Of a stretch of 64,000 nucleotides of DNA, positions 18,777 through 27,688 are shown one piece after another. The DNA is from an uncultured Bacteroidales bacterium (lineage in GTDB: Bacteria > Bacteroidota > Bacteroidia > Bacteroidales > Muribaculaceae). Made by a program: the position numbers and the translations under genes. Numbering within the stretch: the stretch's first letter is position 1; each line of letters begins with the position of its first letter. The notes below the pieces were generated by a model, which was not told the DNA's origin, made no database searches, and was given only the letters and a program-made list of their open reading frames with translations. The stretch lies in assembly GCA_958418815.1 (NCBI GenBank), contig CATZGB010000009.1, forward strand, positions 19,606 through 83,605. Reading direction: 5' to 3'.

Positions 18777-19235
18777 TCAGTTGGCTTCTGCCTCGGCGGG
18801 CTTGCCTGACAGGTCGGCGCCGTAGACATCGAGATAAGCGGTTTCAGAGATGGAGACGATGTCGAAGTCGGCCATGGTGCCCTTCATTCCCTCCATGAAA
18901 TTGTCGTAGGCGTGCTTGAAATTGTTGCCGGCCACGAGTATCAGCGACACTGACTTCTTCTCTGCGGCGGTCTTCTCGTCGATGGTGATGAAGGCCACTT
19001 TCACGAGATACCATTTGTCGGCCGAGTCATCGCGGAAGATTTCGGCGATCTTGGTGCTTTTGGCTGAGGAGACCACGAAGTCGCCCGAGATGAACGGGGC
19101 CTGCTCCTTGGTGATACGGGCCACCGCCTCGGTGATTGAGAGAGAGTCGGCCAGGAACACGTCGGTGACCTTCTTGACGGCCCCGTTTTCCTGGAGTTTA
19201 TCGTAGCGAACCTTGCATTCAAACCAGCTTGCCAT
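18777..19235 (-). CDS. DUF4494 family protein
   Basis: 152 aa from the ATG at 19235 (MASWFECKVRYDKL); nine further upstream codons lack similarity. It is a soluble protein with a repeating EVxxxxLxDSLSITEAVARI-type pattern and no signal peptide. The family is restricted to Bacteroidetes and has no known function. It commonly sits beside yggS, as here (6-bp gap), which hints at a shared role in PLP or amino-acid metabolism; that is inference only. Confidence 0.75.
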   Translation of the reverse strand: MASWFECKVRYDKLQENGAVKKVTDVFLADSLSITEAVARITKEQAPFISGDFVVSSAKSTKIAEIFRDDSADKWYLVKVAFITIDEKTAAEKKSVSLILVAGNNFKHAYDNFMEGMKGTMADFDIVSISETAYLDVYGADLSGKPAEAEAN

Positions 19236-19252
19236 ATTTTTTGTTGGATTTA

Positions 19253-19283
19253 TTGGGTTAATCAATGGAAATTGTTAAATTTG
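19253..19283 (+). promoter_or_regulatory. Promoter of the DUF4492-cydAB operon
   Basis: TTG (19253-19255) and TAAATTTG (19276-19283) are 20 bp apart, giving a leader of about 90 nt. Confidence 0.5.
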
Positions 19284-19329
19284 CCCCAGGCACGCTTCCA
19301 TGAAGAAAGCACCCGGAGGTAAACGACTA

Positions 19330-19360
19330 CAAAGTTACTCTGAATTTTCAACCCGTGCAA
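19330..19360 (-). promoter_or_regulatory. Promoter of the DUF4494-yggS operon
   Basis: On the minus strand, TTG (19358-19360) and TAACTTTG (19330-19337) are 20 bp apart. It overlaps the leader of the divergent cyd operon. Confidence 0.5.
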
Positions 19361-19379
19361 CATTAAATCCAGATAAATA

Positions 19380-19700
19380 ATGGCCGCATCCCGACATGAC
19401 AACCATGGCTCCCGCCATCCAGGAGGATTCCTCAGGCGGGTGGCCGACCTCTACGCCGGAGGGTTCAGGGAGATGACGGTGGGCCGCACGCTGTGGGCGG
19501 TGATACTCATCAAGCTGGCCATCATGTTTCTGGTTTTCAAGCTGTTCTTTTTCCCCGACTGGCTCGCCCGCGATTATGACACCGACGACGAGCGCGCCCG
19601 GGCCGTCAGGACCGCCCTGACCGACCGACAGAGAGACGGCGACACCGACAACGAATCAACCCTAAACGACAACAACTTAAATCTTCTGCCTGATGAATGA
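19380..19700 (+). CDS. DUF4492 small membrane protein, upstream of cydAB
   Basis: 106 aa with one strong hydrophobic segment (about residues 40-58, VILIKLAIMFLVFKLFFFP), a basic N-terminus and a charged, low-complexity C-terminus. It belongs to the DUF4492 family, which in Bacteroidetes lies directly before cydA. Its stop overlaps the cydA start by 8 bp, implying translational coupling. A role as an accessory subunit or assembly factor of cytochrome bd, comparable in size class to CydX/CydH, is a reasonable inference but not shown. Confidence 0.8.
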   Translation: MAASRHDNHGSRHPGGFLRRVADLYAGGFREMTVGRTLWAVILIKLAIMFLVFKLFFFPDWLARDYDTDDERARAVRTALTDRQRDGDTDNESTLNDNNLNLLPDE

Positions 19701-21264
19701 TTTGCTAAGCACGGTCGACTGGTCGAGGGGCCAGTTCGCCCTCACGGCCATGGTCCACTGGCTCTTCGTCCCGCTGACAATCGGCCTGTCGCTGATTGTG
19801 GCGATAATGGAAAGCATCTATCTAAAAACCAAATCCGAGAAATGGAAGAGGCTGACCAAATTCTGGATGCTGCTCTTCGGCATAAACTTCGCCTGCGGCG
19901 TGGCCACAGGCATCATCCTCGAGTTTGAGTTCGGCACAAACTGGTCCAACTATTCCTGGTTTGTCGGCGACATCTTCGGCGCTCCGCTCGCCATCGAGGG
20001 GATAGCGGCCTTCTTCCTGGAGTCGACCTTCATCGCCGTGATGTTCTTCGGCTGGAACAGGGTCAGCCCCCGGTTCCACCTGCTTGCCACCTGGCTGACA
20101 TCCGTGGGGGTATGCCTCTCGGCCTACTGGATCCTGGTGGCCAACGCCTGGATGCAGTATCCCGCCGGGATGGAGTTTGACCCCGCCCAGATGCGCAACG
20201 TGATGGTGTCATTCTCTGATGTGGCGCTGTCGCCTGTGGCCGTCAACAAATTCTTCCACACGGTGTTGAGCGGCTGGGTACTCGGCGCGGTGTTTGTCGT
20301 CGGTGTCAGCTGCTGGTTCATCTGGAAGAAAAGCAACCTCGGTTTCGCCAAGGACTCAATGAAAATCGCGTCATGGGTAGGCCTGGCCGGGATAGTGCTG
20401 ACCATGTGGACCGGCGACGGCTCAGCCGTCGAGGTGGCCAAAGTGCAGCCCATGAAGCTCGCGGCGATGGAGGGGCTTTATGACGGCGCCACGGGGCAGT
20501 CGCTCGTCGGCTTCGGCATCCTCGACCCGTCAAAGCAACGGACCGACGGCAAAGACCCGATGCTGATGGAGGTTTCCATCCCCAAAGGGCTATCGATACT
20601 TGCCACCCACAATCCCGACGCTTTCATCCCCGGCATCAACGACCTCATCGAGGGACGCGAGACAGGGCCTGACGGACAGATGGCCCAGACATTGTCTTAC
20701 GCCGAGAGAATCGAGGCCGGCAAACGCGCCCAGGAGGCCCTCCGGCGCTATGACGCGGCCTCATCGGCAGGCGACAAAGAGGCCATGGAGGCCGCCGAGC
20801 GCGACCTCAAGGCCGACTTCGGCTACTTCGGCTACGGCTATCTCTCATCGCCCGACGAGGCTGTGCCGCCTGTCGCGCTGACATTCTACGCCTTCCGTGT
20901 GATGGTGATGGCCGGGGGCTACCTGTTGCTCTTCTTCATCGTGATGCTCTTCCTGAGCTACCGCAAGCCGCGCCATCTCGAAAACCGCTGGCTGGTGTTC
21001 TTCGGCATACTGACCATCCCGGTGGTATGGATAGCCAGCGAGGCCGGATGGATTGTGGCCGAGATGGGCCGTCAGCCATGGGTGATCCAAGACCTGCTCC
21101 CCACCCGGGCGGCGGTGAGCGCCATCCCCTCCGGCTCGGTGCAGCTCACCTTCTGGATGTTCGTGATTGTCTTCGCCGGACTGATGACCGCCGAGGTCTC
21201 CATCATGTGCCGCGAGATCTCAAAGGCTTCGCGCCGCGACATCCTCGCCGGAGAGGAGGCATGA
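19693..21264 (+). CDS. cydA: Cytochrome bd ubiquinol oxidase subunit I
   Basis: 523 aa, normal length. It is the haem-bearing, quinol-oxidising subunit of the bd oxidase that reduces O2 to water in the inner membrane. The haem ligand region MVHWLFVPLTIG (His22), the second His in FFHTVLSGWVLGA, and the Met in FRVMVMAGGY are present. Q-loop residues are kept (KVQPMKLAAMEG; GRQPWVIQDLLPTR). About nine membrane segments are visible. It overlaps the DUF4492 gene and is followed 55 bp later by cydB. In an anaerobe it serves nanomolar-oxygen respiration and oxygen removal. Confidence 0.97.
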   Translation: MNDLLSTVDWSRGQFALTAMVHWLFVPLTIGLSLIVAIMESIYLKTKSEKWKRLTKFWMLLFGINFACGVATGIILEFEFGTNWSNYSWFVGDIFGAPLAIEGIAAFFLESTFIAVMFFGWNRVSPRFHLLATWLTSVGVCLSAYWILVANAWMQYPAGMEFDPAQMRNVMVSFSDVALSPVAVNKFFHTVLSGWVLGAVFVVGVSCWFIWKKSNLGFAKDSMKIASWVGLAGIVLTMWTGDGSAVEVAKVQPMKLAAMEGLYDGATGQSLVGFGILDPSKQRTDGKDPMLMEVSIPKGLSILATHNPDAFIPGINDLIEGRETGPDGQMAQTLSYAERIEAGKRAQEALRRYDAASSAGDKEAMEAAERDLKADFGYFGYGYLSSPDEAVPPVALTFYAFRVMVMAGGYLLLFFIVMLFLSYRKPRHLENRWLVFFGILTIPVVWIASEAGWIVAEMGRQPWVIQDLLPTRAAVSAIPSGSVQLTFWMFVIVFAGLMTAEVSIMCREISKASRRDILAGEEA

Positions 21265-21319
21265 CACACCGCCCAGACCATAATTCACAAGATTCATTAA
21301 CGATTAAAATCTCTACAAA

Positions 21320-22462
21320 GTGGAAGCTTTACAGATATATTGGTGGTTTGTCATCTCGCTGCTTGGCGGCCTGCTGGTCTTCCTGCTGTTTGTCCAGGGA
21401 GGACAGACGATGATATGGCAAACCCGCTCGATTGAACGGAAATCACTGCTGGTCAACGCCCTTGGCCGCAAATGGGAACTCACATTCACCACCCTCGTGA
21501 CTTTCGGCGGAGCGTTTTTCGCCTCGTTCCCCCTCTACTATTCGACAAGTTTCGGAGGAGCCTACTGGCTCTGGATGCTCATCCTGCTCAGTTTCATCCT
21601 CCAGGCCGTGAGCTATGAGTTCCGCTCCAAGCCGGCCAACATATTCGGCACTCCGATCTATGACATGTTCCTGTGGATAAACGGTTTCTTCGGGTGCGTG
21701 TTGCTGGGATGCGCCGTGGCCATGCAGTTCTTCGGGGCAGACTTCGAGGTGTCGCGCCAGAGCATCCTCGACGGCGACTCGCCGGTGATTTCGGTGTGGA
21801 ACGACAGCCACGGGCTTGAACAGATTTTCAGCCTCCGTCCCCTGCTGCTCGGGTTCGCCGTGTTCTTCCTGGCCCGCACACTCGGGGCGATGTTCTTCGC
21901 CAAAAGCGTGAAGACCGACGACGAGAGCCGATTCATCAAGGAGATGCGCTCCCGGATTCTGGTCAACGGATGCGTCTTCGTACTGTTCTTCCTGGCATTC
22001 CTTTTCGCCATGTTCACCGCCCAGGGTTACACCACCCAGCCCGACGGCACGGTGGTACCCATCGGCTGCAAATACTTCTACAACCTCATCGACCTGTGGT
22101 GGCTCGGGGCCGCCCTGCTGCTGGGAGTGCTGATGGTGCTCTACGGAGTGCTTCGTGCAAGCTTCGACAACAGCTTCGCCCGGAAGGCATTCTGGTGGAC
22201 AGCCGTCGGAGTGGTGATGGCCGTCACCTCGCTGCTCTGCGCCAACGGCTACAACAACACCGCCTTCCTCCCCTCGGTCACCCATCCCCAAAGCTCGCTG
22301 ACAATAGCCAACGCCTCCTCCACCGAGTTCACCCTCAGGGTGATGGCCTGGGTCACCCTGCTGCTCCCTGTCGTCATCGGCTACATCGCCTATGTATGGC
22401 ACAAGATGACATCACCCGCCATCTCCGCCGAGGAACTGGCCGGCGAAGACCATATCTATTGA
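21320..22462 (+). CDS. cydB: Cytochrome bd ubiquinol oxidase subunit II
   Basis: 380 aa. It is the structural partner of CydA, with about eight membrane segments. It begins with a GTG at 21320 (MEALQIYWWFVISLLGG), supported by conserved N-terminal residues and the spacing after cydA. The early motif WWFVISLLGGLLVFLLFVQGG and YDMFLWINGFFG fit the family. No cydX-like frame follows; the transcript ends at the hairpin 22504-22551. Confidence 0.96.
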   Translation: MEALQIYWWFVISLLGGLLVFLLFVQGGQTMIWQTRSIERKSLLVNALGRKWELTFTTLVTFGGAFFASFPLYYSTSFGGAYWLWMLILLSFILQAVSYEFRSKPANIFGTPIYDMFLWINGFFGCVLLGCAVAMQFFGADFEVSRQSILDGDSPVISVWNDSHGLEQIFSLRPLLLGFAVFFLARTLGAMFFAKSVKTDDESRFIKEMRSRILVNGCVFVLFFLAFLFAMFTAQGYTTQPDGTVVPIGCKYFYNLIDLWWLGAALLLGVLMVLYGVLRASFDNSFARKAFWWTAVGVVMAVTSLLCANGYNNTAFLPSVTHPQSSLTIANASSTEFTLRVMAWVTLLLPVVIGYIAYVWHKMTSPAISAEELAGEDHIY

Positions 22463-22503
22463 CCCCTCCCTGACGGCCATAGGCCGCCAACCTGCAATAA
22501 CCG

Positions 22504-22551
22504 ACGGCCTCCCGTGGTTCCCCTTACAGACAGGGAATCACGGGAGGCCGT
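22504..22551. terminator. Bidirectional terminator between cydB and the ROK gene
   Basis: ACGGCCTCCCGTG pairs with CACGGGAGGCCGT, with a secondary CCC/GGG pair inside. It sits between two convergent genes. Confidence 0.7.
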
Positions 22552-22578
22552 GGAGTGTATTGGCGCGACGCAGGCTGG

Positions 22579-23694
22579 TCACTTGACCGACAAGGCATCG
22601 AGACGCGACAGCGCATAGGCATACGCGCCTATCGAAATCGCGCGGGAAGCCCCGAGACGCGAGAGGCAGACCCCGGTGCGCTTCATCGGGTCGTAGCTCA
22701 CGGTCTCGTCAGAGCCGTAGACCTTGAGCGGACGGGCCTCACCCTTGACAAACTGCTCGAACTCCCGGGGGTCGTCGAGGTCAAACACCTTCATCTGCAC
22801 CCGGTTGACATCAGCGCCCTCCAGAGTCTTGAGGCTTGAGCGCAACTCTTTGAGCAGGGCCGGGAGTATGTGGCGGGCCGCCCCGGTGAGCCCTCCGCCA
22901 AGCACAATCAGCGAGTCGGTAAGGGTGACGGCGGTAGCCATGGCGTCTCCAGCGGCCTCGCCGAACCGGCGGAACGCCTCGCGGGCCGCTTCACGCTTGG
23001 CGGGGTCGGCCTCCTCGTCGTCGGCGATGGCGCAGATGTCGCGCGGCGTAAGTCCGTGGGCGGGATTGCCGGTAAGCTCGCCGTAGACGCGGGTGACAGC
23101 CCTGATGGCGGCGTAATCCTCCACCATCCGGCCATGGTCGTTTTTCGACGGGAGGCAGAATGTCTCGACACAGGAATTGTTGCCAAGGTTCAACGCCCCG
23201 TTTATCACCGAACCGACACCCAATCCAGTGCCAAAGGTGTAGCCCAGCAGGTTGTGGTACTGGCGGTGACCTCCCATGGCGGCAATCCTGGAGTTGATTT
23301 CGGGCAGCACCCCGGCTGTGGCTTCGCCGAACGCAAACAGGTCGCCGTCATTGTTGATGAACACCGGCAGCCCGAAGGTGCGACTCAGGAACGGCCCGAG
23401 GGCCACCCCCTGGCGGAACGAGGGGAAATTTGGCAGAAATCCCCCCACGATGCCGTTTGCATAGTCGGCCGGGCCGGGGAAAGCGAAGGATATGGCGTCA
23501 GGCTTGCGGTCGAGCCTGTCGATTATCGAGCGGAAGCCCTCCACCATCGTGGCAAGGCAAAGATCAAGGTCATGGGCCCGGGAGGGGAGGGTAAGCGGCT
23601 CTACCACGAACTCGCAGCCTCTCATCGCCCCGAACACGAAATTAGTTCCCCCGGCATCGAGGGTCACGACAGTACGTTGGTCGGTATTGTACAT
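22579..23694 (-). CDS. ROK-family sugar kinase-like protein, zinc motif absent
   Basis: 371 aa. The N-terminal phosphate-binding loop LDAGGTNFVFG and the catalytic-type FINNDGDLFAFGE (around residue 135) place it in the ROK family, which usually phosphorylates hexoses at the 6-position. The usual ROK zinc site (CxCGxxGCxE) is missing: the equivalent stretch reads NLGNNSCVETFCLPSKN. A second glycine-rich motif LIVLGGGLTGAARHILP (around residue 268) is intact. It may be a glucokinase-like enzyme of a zinc-free subgroup, or a regulator-like relative without a DNA-binding domain. Confidence 0.8.
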   Translation of the reverse strand: MYNTDQRTVVTLDAGGTNFVFGAMRGCEFVVEPLTLPSRAHDLDLCLATMVEGFRSIIDRLDRKPDAISFAFPGPADYANGIVGGFLPNFPSFRQGVALGPFLSRTFGLPVFINNDGDLFAFGEATAGVLPEINSRIAAMGGHRQYHNLLGYTFGTGLGVGSVINGALNLGNNSCVETFCLPSKNDHGRMVEDYAAIRAVTRVYGELTGNPAHGLTPRDICAIADDEEADPAKREAAREAFRRFGEAAGDAMATAVTLTDSLIVLGGGLTGAARHILPALLKELRSSLKTLEGADVNRVQMKVFDLDDPREFEQFVKGEARPLKVYGSDETVSYDPMKRTGVCLSRLGASRAISIGAYAYALSRLDALSVK

Positions 23695-23887
23695 TTAAGG
23701 GTCTGTTTTTTTTCTAAATTGTAAGGAATTATCAGTGCGAAGTTACTCATAATTTCAGACATTATTTAGCAAAAACCGCCCAATTTATCGACCTGTTGAC
23801 GCATTCATCATAATATTTCGCATGCCGTGGCCCCTCAAAACCTGCCCCATCACAGATTGTTTCACAATTTTTACCACACCACATTGA

Positions 23888-23917
23888 TTGCCAGCCTGGA
23901 TTTTTGTCGTATATTTG
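23888..23917 (+). promoter_or_regulatory. Promoter of the endonuclease I gene
   Basis: ATTG near 23888-23890 and TATATTTG at 23910-23917, 19 bp apart. The leader is about 70 nt. The 300-bp interval 23695-23994 holds nothing else recognisable apart from a degenerate TAACTTCG on the minus strand for the ROK gene. Confidence 0.5.
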
Positions 23918-23994
23918 CGGGGAAATGCCTGTCTACGGCAACACAGTGGCAGGGACTCCCGATTGTCATACCGATTGAAAAACATTTTTTGCAT

Positions 23995-25515
23995 ATGAAC
24001 AAGATAATTCTCTCTTTCTGCTGCGCCGCGTCGGCTCTCGGAGCGGCAGCGCAGATTCCCCTTGACTATTACGCCTCTCTCGACGGCCTGACAGGCCGCG
24101 AGCTGAAACAAGCGGTCCATGAGATAGCCATCAACGATGTGAAGATGCTCAGCTACGGTTCGGGCAACACCAAGACATGGTGGGCGTTTTATGTCACAGA
24201 CATGATTGACGGCGGACTGGTACGCGACCGCTACTCCCCCGACGAGTTCAAGTTTGGCGACCGAGGCTCAAGCGTGAGCGGCATGAACATCGAGCATTCT
24301 TTCCCCAAAAGCTGGTGGGGCGGCTCTGAAAACAATGCCTACAAAGACCTCTACAACCTGATGCCTTGCCAGACCACCATCAACAACCACAAGAGCAACT
24401 ACCCGATGGCCAAGGTCGACGTTGAGTGGCGCGGCAACGGCGTGACCCGTGTCGGCACCCGCTCGGGTGACCCCGAGACCCAGGCCTACCGCTATTGGGA
24501 GCCGGGCGACCAGTGGAAAGGGGATTTCGCGCGCGGATACTTCTACATGGCCACCGCCTACCAGGATTTCACCTGGAGCGGCGACCAGTCGGTGAGAATA
24601 CTCAACACCGAGGCTTACCCCACCCTCCAGGAATGGGCCTACACCCTGTATCTCGACTGGGCACAGGATGACACCGTGGATGAAATCGAGACCGTGCGCA
24701 ACAACGCCGTGGAGAAATTCCAGGGCAACCGTAACCCGTTTGTCGATTTCCCCAACCTGGCGCAATACATCTGGGGCGACTCCATCGGCGAACCGTTCCA
24801 TCCGCTGACCTCCGTCAAAAGCCAGGCGTTCACAGGCGGAGCCACCATCCGCGAAAATGCATCCACTCCCGTGGAACTTTACGCCTGCACTTTCCTCGGC
24901 GACATGGGCGGCTGCACAGTCGAGCATGCCCCCACCTCAGCCTCAGGCATAAATGTCTGGAGCAACACCACCGACTACGGATGGAAAGCGACAGGCTCGC
25001 GCGGCTCATCGGCCAACCTGACCTGTTACGACACCGACGCGACCCTGCTGACCCCTGAGATCGACCTGTCGGATTACAACTCGGCCTGGTTTGAGTTTGA
25101 GCATGCCGTCAACTACGCCGTCACCCCCTACTCCGAGCTGAACGTAATCGCCCGCGTCGACGGGGAGGACCACCCCCTGCATGTGCGCCGTTGGCCTCTT
25201 GGCAACAAATGGGACTTCTTCGGGTCTTCGGTCGTCGACCTCTCCCCCTGGGCCGGGAAGAAAGTGAAAGTCGGATTCCGCTACACCTCCACCTCTGAGG
25301 CAGCCTCGATATGGGAGGTGCGCAATTTCAAGCTTCAGGGAGCCGGACTCAAGTCGTCGACCGGGCATATCGAGCAAGACATGCTTGACCCCGAGGACTC
25401 CATGCCGGAGGAATATTTCACAATCGACGGCCGCAGGCTCCAGGGACGTGAGGATGCCCACGGAATTATCATCGTGCGCCGCGGCTCCCATGTGAGCAAG
25501 GTGTTCATCCCCTGA
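23995..25515 (+). CDS. Secreted endonuclease I with T9SS-like C-terminal domain
   Basis: 506 aa from the ATG at 23995 (MNKIILSFCC), which starts the signal peptide ending at GAAAQ. The endonuclease I (EndA/NucM) domain spans about 20-285: the catalytic MNIEHSFPKSWWGG (His around residue 103) and NNHKSNYPMAKV bind Mg2+ at the His-Me finger. Then a jelly-roll-like module (WSNTTDYGWKATGSRGSS to VRNFKLQG) covers about 320-450. The tail (EYFTIDGRRL, GIIIVRRGSHVSKVFIP) fits a sorting domain. Probable job: extracellular or surface DNA/RNA breakdown for nutrients. Confidence 0.9.
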   Translation: MNKIILSFCCAASALGAAAQIPLDYYASLDGLTGRELKQAVHEIAINDVKMLSYGSGNTKTWWAFYVTDMIDGGLVRDRYSPDEFKFGDRGSSVSGMNIEHSFPKSWWGGSENNAYKDLYNLMPCQTTINNHKSNYPMAKVDVEWRGNGVTRVGTRSGDPETQAYRYWEPGDQWKGDFARGYFYMATAYQDFTWSGDQSVRILNTEAYPTLQEWAYTLYLDWAQDDTVDEIETVRNNAVEKFQGNRNPFVDFPNLAQYIWGDSIGEPFHPLTSVKSQAFTGGATIRENASTPVELYACTFLGDMGGCTVEHAPTSASGINVWSNTTDYGWKATGSRGSSANLTCYDTDATLLTPEIDLSDYNSAWFEFEHAVNYAVTPYSELNVIARVDGEDHPLHVRRWPLGNKWDFFGSSVVDLSPWAGKKVKVGFRYTSTSEAASIWEVRNFKLQGAGLKSSTGHIEQDMLDPEDSMPEEYFTIDGRRLQGREDAHGIIIVRRGSHVSKVFIP

Positions 25516-25669
25516 CACCCCAAAACTGCCGCAGGGCGGCCCCACCACGGATTCCACGGCAAGACAGAAAATTTCAATAATCTTGCTCTCGGTAATCGTA
25601 GCGCAGATTCTTGTAAATCTTGTGATTGCGCACTGTAAATTCACGAATTTTTCGTATGAACATAGAGAG

Positions 25670-25715
25670 AATCAGCCACTTAGCATTATGCTAAATGGCT
25701 GATTGTTTTATTGTT
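25670..25715 (+). terminator. Rho-independent terminator after endonuclease I
   Basis: AATCAGCCA..TAGCA pairs with TGCTA..TGGCTGATT, followed by GTTTTATTGTTG on the plus strand. It lies about 155 bp past the stop codon. The AT-richer island begins near here. Confidence 0.65.
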
Positions 25716-25797
25716 GAATAACCGAATCCTTATATCGAACTCACGTTATTTATCTGGCGGTAAAGCAGGCTTTGAGAGTTGATAAAGTGCGATGGGG

Positions 25798-27066
25798 CTA
25801 TATCAGAAGCCATTTGTAAGCAGCACAGACATTGATTATTTGTTTATGAATCTCCAATATACGCTCCTCAAAGGCGGTGACCAGAGTCAATTTGTCACAT
25901 TTGAGAGATGTCCCCGCTTTCACTAAAGCAGAAGTTTCACGATTGAGAGTCTTTTCAGAGGAAATATCATAGGAGACTTGCACAAGTTCTACAACCGTTG
26001 CCCGATGACAAACTACGAAATCGACTTCGTAAGAGTCCGTTTTGTGGTAATAGATATCGTAACCAATTCCATATCTTCTGCATAAATTCAAATAAACCAA
26101 AGACTCAAGCCTCCATCCAAAATTGTCCTTTGCAAAAGCGTCCTTTCTGGCGTTCATAAGCGACACATCTATGGGGTAACATTTCGCATTACGAATCCGT
26201 TCGCTACTTTTGGTGGAATATTTACGTAACTGTTTCAAGAGATAAGCCTGATAAAGGTATCCGACATAATTCTCAACGGTTTTGTCATTTTTGAAATTAA
26301 ATGTCTTCTGCAAGGCTGTATATACAATTTCGCATGGGGCATTATTCATAAGATGATTAGACAGCGACTTGAAGGCATCTTTATATCTTACCTTAAAACG
26401 TTGCACTATGTCTCTTTCCAGAATATTTGATACCAGTGTGTCTATATATTCCTCGGCTGTTTCTTCACCACTGATTATCTCCGGGAAACCGCCTGTCTCC
26501 ATGTACTTGTCAAATGCTCTGCGGAGTAAAGCGTCTGTTTTTGTCGAAAGATTCGTTGTTACCACTTTCTCCATTTCGCAAAATTCACGGAATGAGAAGG
26601 GATACAATTCGATTTCATTATAGCGTCCGGTGAGATATGAGGAAAGCTCGCTACTGAGTAGTTTTGCATTGCTGCCGGTTATAATCACCTTCATTCCGTG
26701 CCGAAGCAATCTATTGACAAAAAGATGCCATCCCTCTATATTCTGCGCCTCGTCAAGAAATAAGTGAGTGAAATCTCCATAAATCTGGTAAAGACATTTT
26801 AACACAGCGTTCAGATCATCGGCTGACAAACGGATTAAACGCTCATCGTCAAAATTCACATAAGCAAATTTCACCTGAGCTTTGTTCAATACGTTGAAAC
26901 ACAACGTTGATTTCCCACTCCGGCGTACACCTATTACCACTTGAGCCTTTTTGCTCTCAAGTTTGACCATATCTTCTTCTTTTCGTTTGCAAAAACATTG
27001 GGAACGAAGTGAGTCAAGCTCCTCTTGTTGGTCACGTAATATCTCAAGCAATATTGAAGTATCCAT
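25798..27066 (-). CDS. AAA ATPase of the DUF4143/AAA_14 type
   Basis: 422 aa from the ATG at 27066 (MDTSILLEILRDQQ). The Walker A motif GVRRSGKST (around residue 47), Walker B HLFLDEAQN and sensor GSNAKLLSSELSSYLTGRY are intact. A C-terminal DUF4143 nuclease-like domain follows (EVDFVVCHRATVVELVQVSYD). Family members are common, mobile-looking single genes in gut Bacteroidales whose function is unclear. Base composition is clearly more AT-rich than the neighbours, suggesting recent acquisition. No toxin or partner gene is adjacent. Confidence 0.88.
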   Translation of the reverse strand: MDTSILLEILRDQQEELDSLRSQCFCKRKEEDMVKLESKKAQVVIGVRRSGKSTLCFNVLNKAQVKFAYVNFDDERLIRLSADDLNAVLKCLYQIYGDFTHLFLDEAQNIEGWHLFVNRLLRHGMKVIITGSNAKLLSSELSSYLTGRYNEIELYPFSFREFCEMEKVVTTNLSTKTDALLRRAFDKYMETGGFPEIISGEETAEEYIDTLVSNILERDIVQRFKVRYKDAFKSLSNHLMNNAPCEIVYTALQKTFNFKNDKTVENYVGYLYQAYLLKQLRKYSTKSSERIRNAKCYPIDVSLMNARKDAFAKDNFGWRLESLVYLNLCRRYGIGYDIYYHKTDSYEVDFVVCHRATVVELVQVSYDISSEKTLNRETSALVKAGTSLKCDKLTLVTAFEERILEIHKQIINVCAAYKWLLI

Positions 27067-27429
27067 TAATGTCTTGTTTTTATGGTGCAAAGATAAGAAA
27101 ACTTCGATAAACCCGCAAAATCCGACATTGCAAACTACGATAATTAGGCATATTTGAAATGCACATACTACGATAAGCCAGTACTCAGGTAGCAACAGTT
27201 GGTCTATATCAGCTTCATCATTTCGGAGGCACGATACGGGAGTTTCGGGTTGTCAGAACAACTGCGCTACGGATTTAACATCCCCTCATCTGTAATTTTT
27301 GCGGAAAAGGAGTGGAAATCTGACAAAAAAGACTTATTTTTGCAACGGATTTCGCCCTGTCGCCAGAGGCAAAACCTCAAAAAGAACATACGTTTTAAAA
27401 CATCTATAAACTTAATCGATTAAACTACA
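27067..27429. other. AT-rich intergenic stretch with possible gene remnant
   Basis: On the minus strand, about 27200-27300 reads as short open pieces (TDEGMLNP; NPKLPYRASEMMKLI) separated by stop codons. It looks like the decayed end of a protein gene but cannot be assigned. A TATTTTTG box at 27335-27342 (plus) is the likely -7 element for the ferredoxin gene. Confidence 0.35.
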
Positions 27430-27600
27430 ATGGCTTACGTTATCACCGACAAATGTGTCGCCTGCGGCACCTGTCTTCCCAACTGCCCCGTTGACGCTAT
27501 TTCCGAGGGCGACATCTATGTGATCGACCCCGATACCTGCATCGAGTGCGGCACTTGCGCCGAGGTTTGCCCCTCTGACGCAATCATCCCCGGCGAATAA
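27430..27600 (+). CDS. Small 2[4Fe-4S] ferredoxin
   Basis: 56 aa (MAYVITDKCVACGTC start at 27430). It has two classic CxxCxxCxxxCP cluster motifs: CVACGTCLPNCP and CIECGTCAEVCP. This is the clostridial-type bacterial ferredoxin that carries low-potential electrons for pyruvate:ferredoxin oxidoreductase, Rnf or hydrogenase in the cytoplasm. It is a single gene ending at a strong hairpin shared with rpiB. Confidence 0.96.
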   Translation: MAYVITDKCVACGTCLPNCPVDAISEGDIYVIDPDTCIECGTCAEVCPSDAIIPGE

Positions 27601-27626
27601 TCGACCGAGACACGACAAAACAACGC

Positions 27627-27664
27627 GGAGGCCGTCCCCTAAGGGACGGCCTCCGTTGCGTTTT
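27627..27664. terminator. Bidirectional terminator between ferredoxin and rpiB
   Basis: A 12-bp perfect stem (27627-27638 with 27643-27654) with a 4-nt loop, followed by GTTGCGTTTT on the plus strand and TTGTTTTG on the minus strand. Confidence 0.85.
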
Positions 27665-27688
27665 GCCTCAGCGAAAGCCGAGCCGCAA

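Noticed and set aside
23827..23994. N-terminal extension of the endonuclease I gene to 23827
   Set aside because: The frame is open, but it contains the promoter at 23888-23917 and precedes a perfect signal peptide starting at 23995.
27199..27423. 74-aa open frame on the plus strand before the ferredoxin gene
   Set aside because: No family features; it overlaps the ferredoxin promoter and runs opposite the possible gene remnant.
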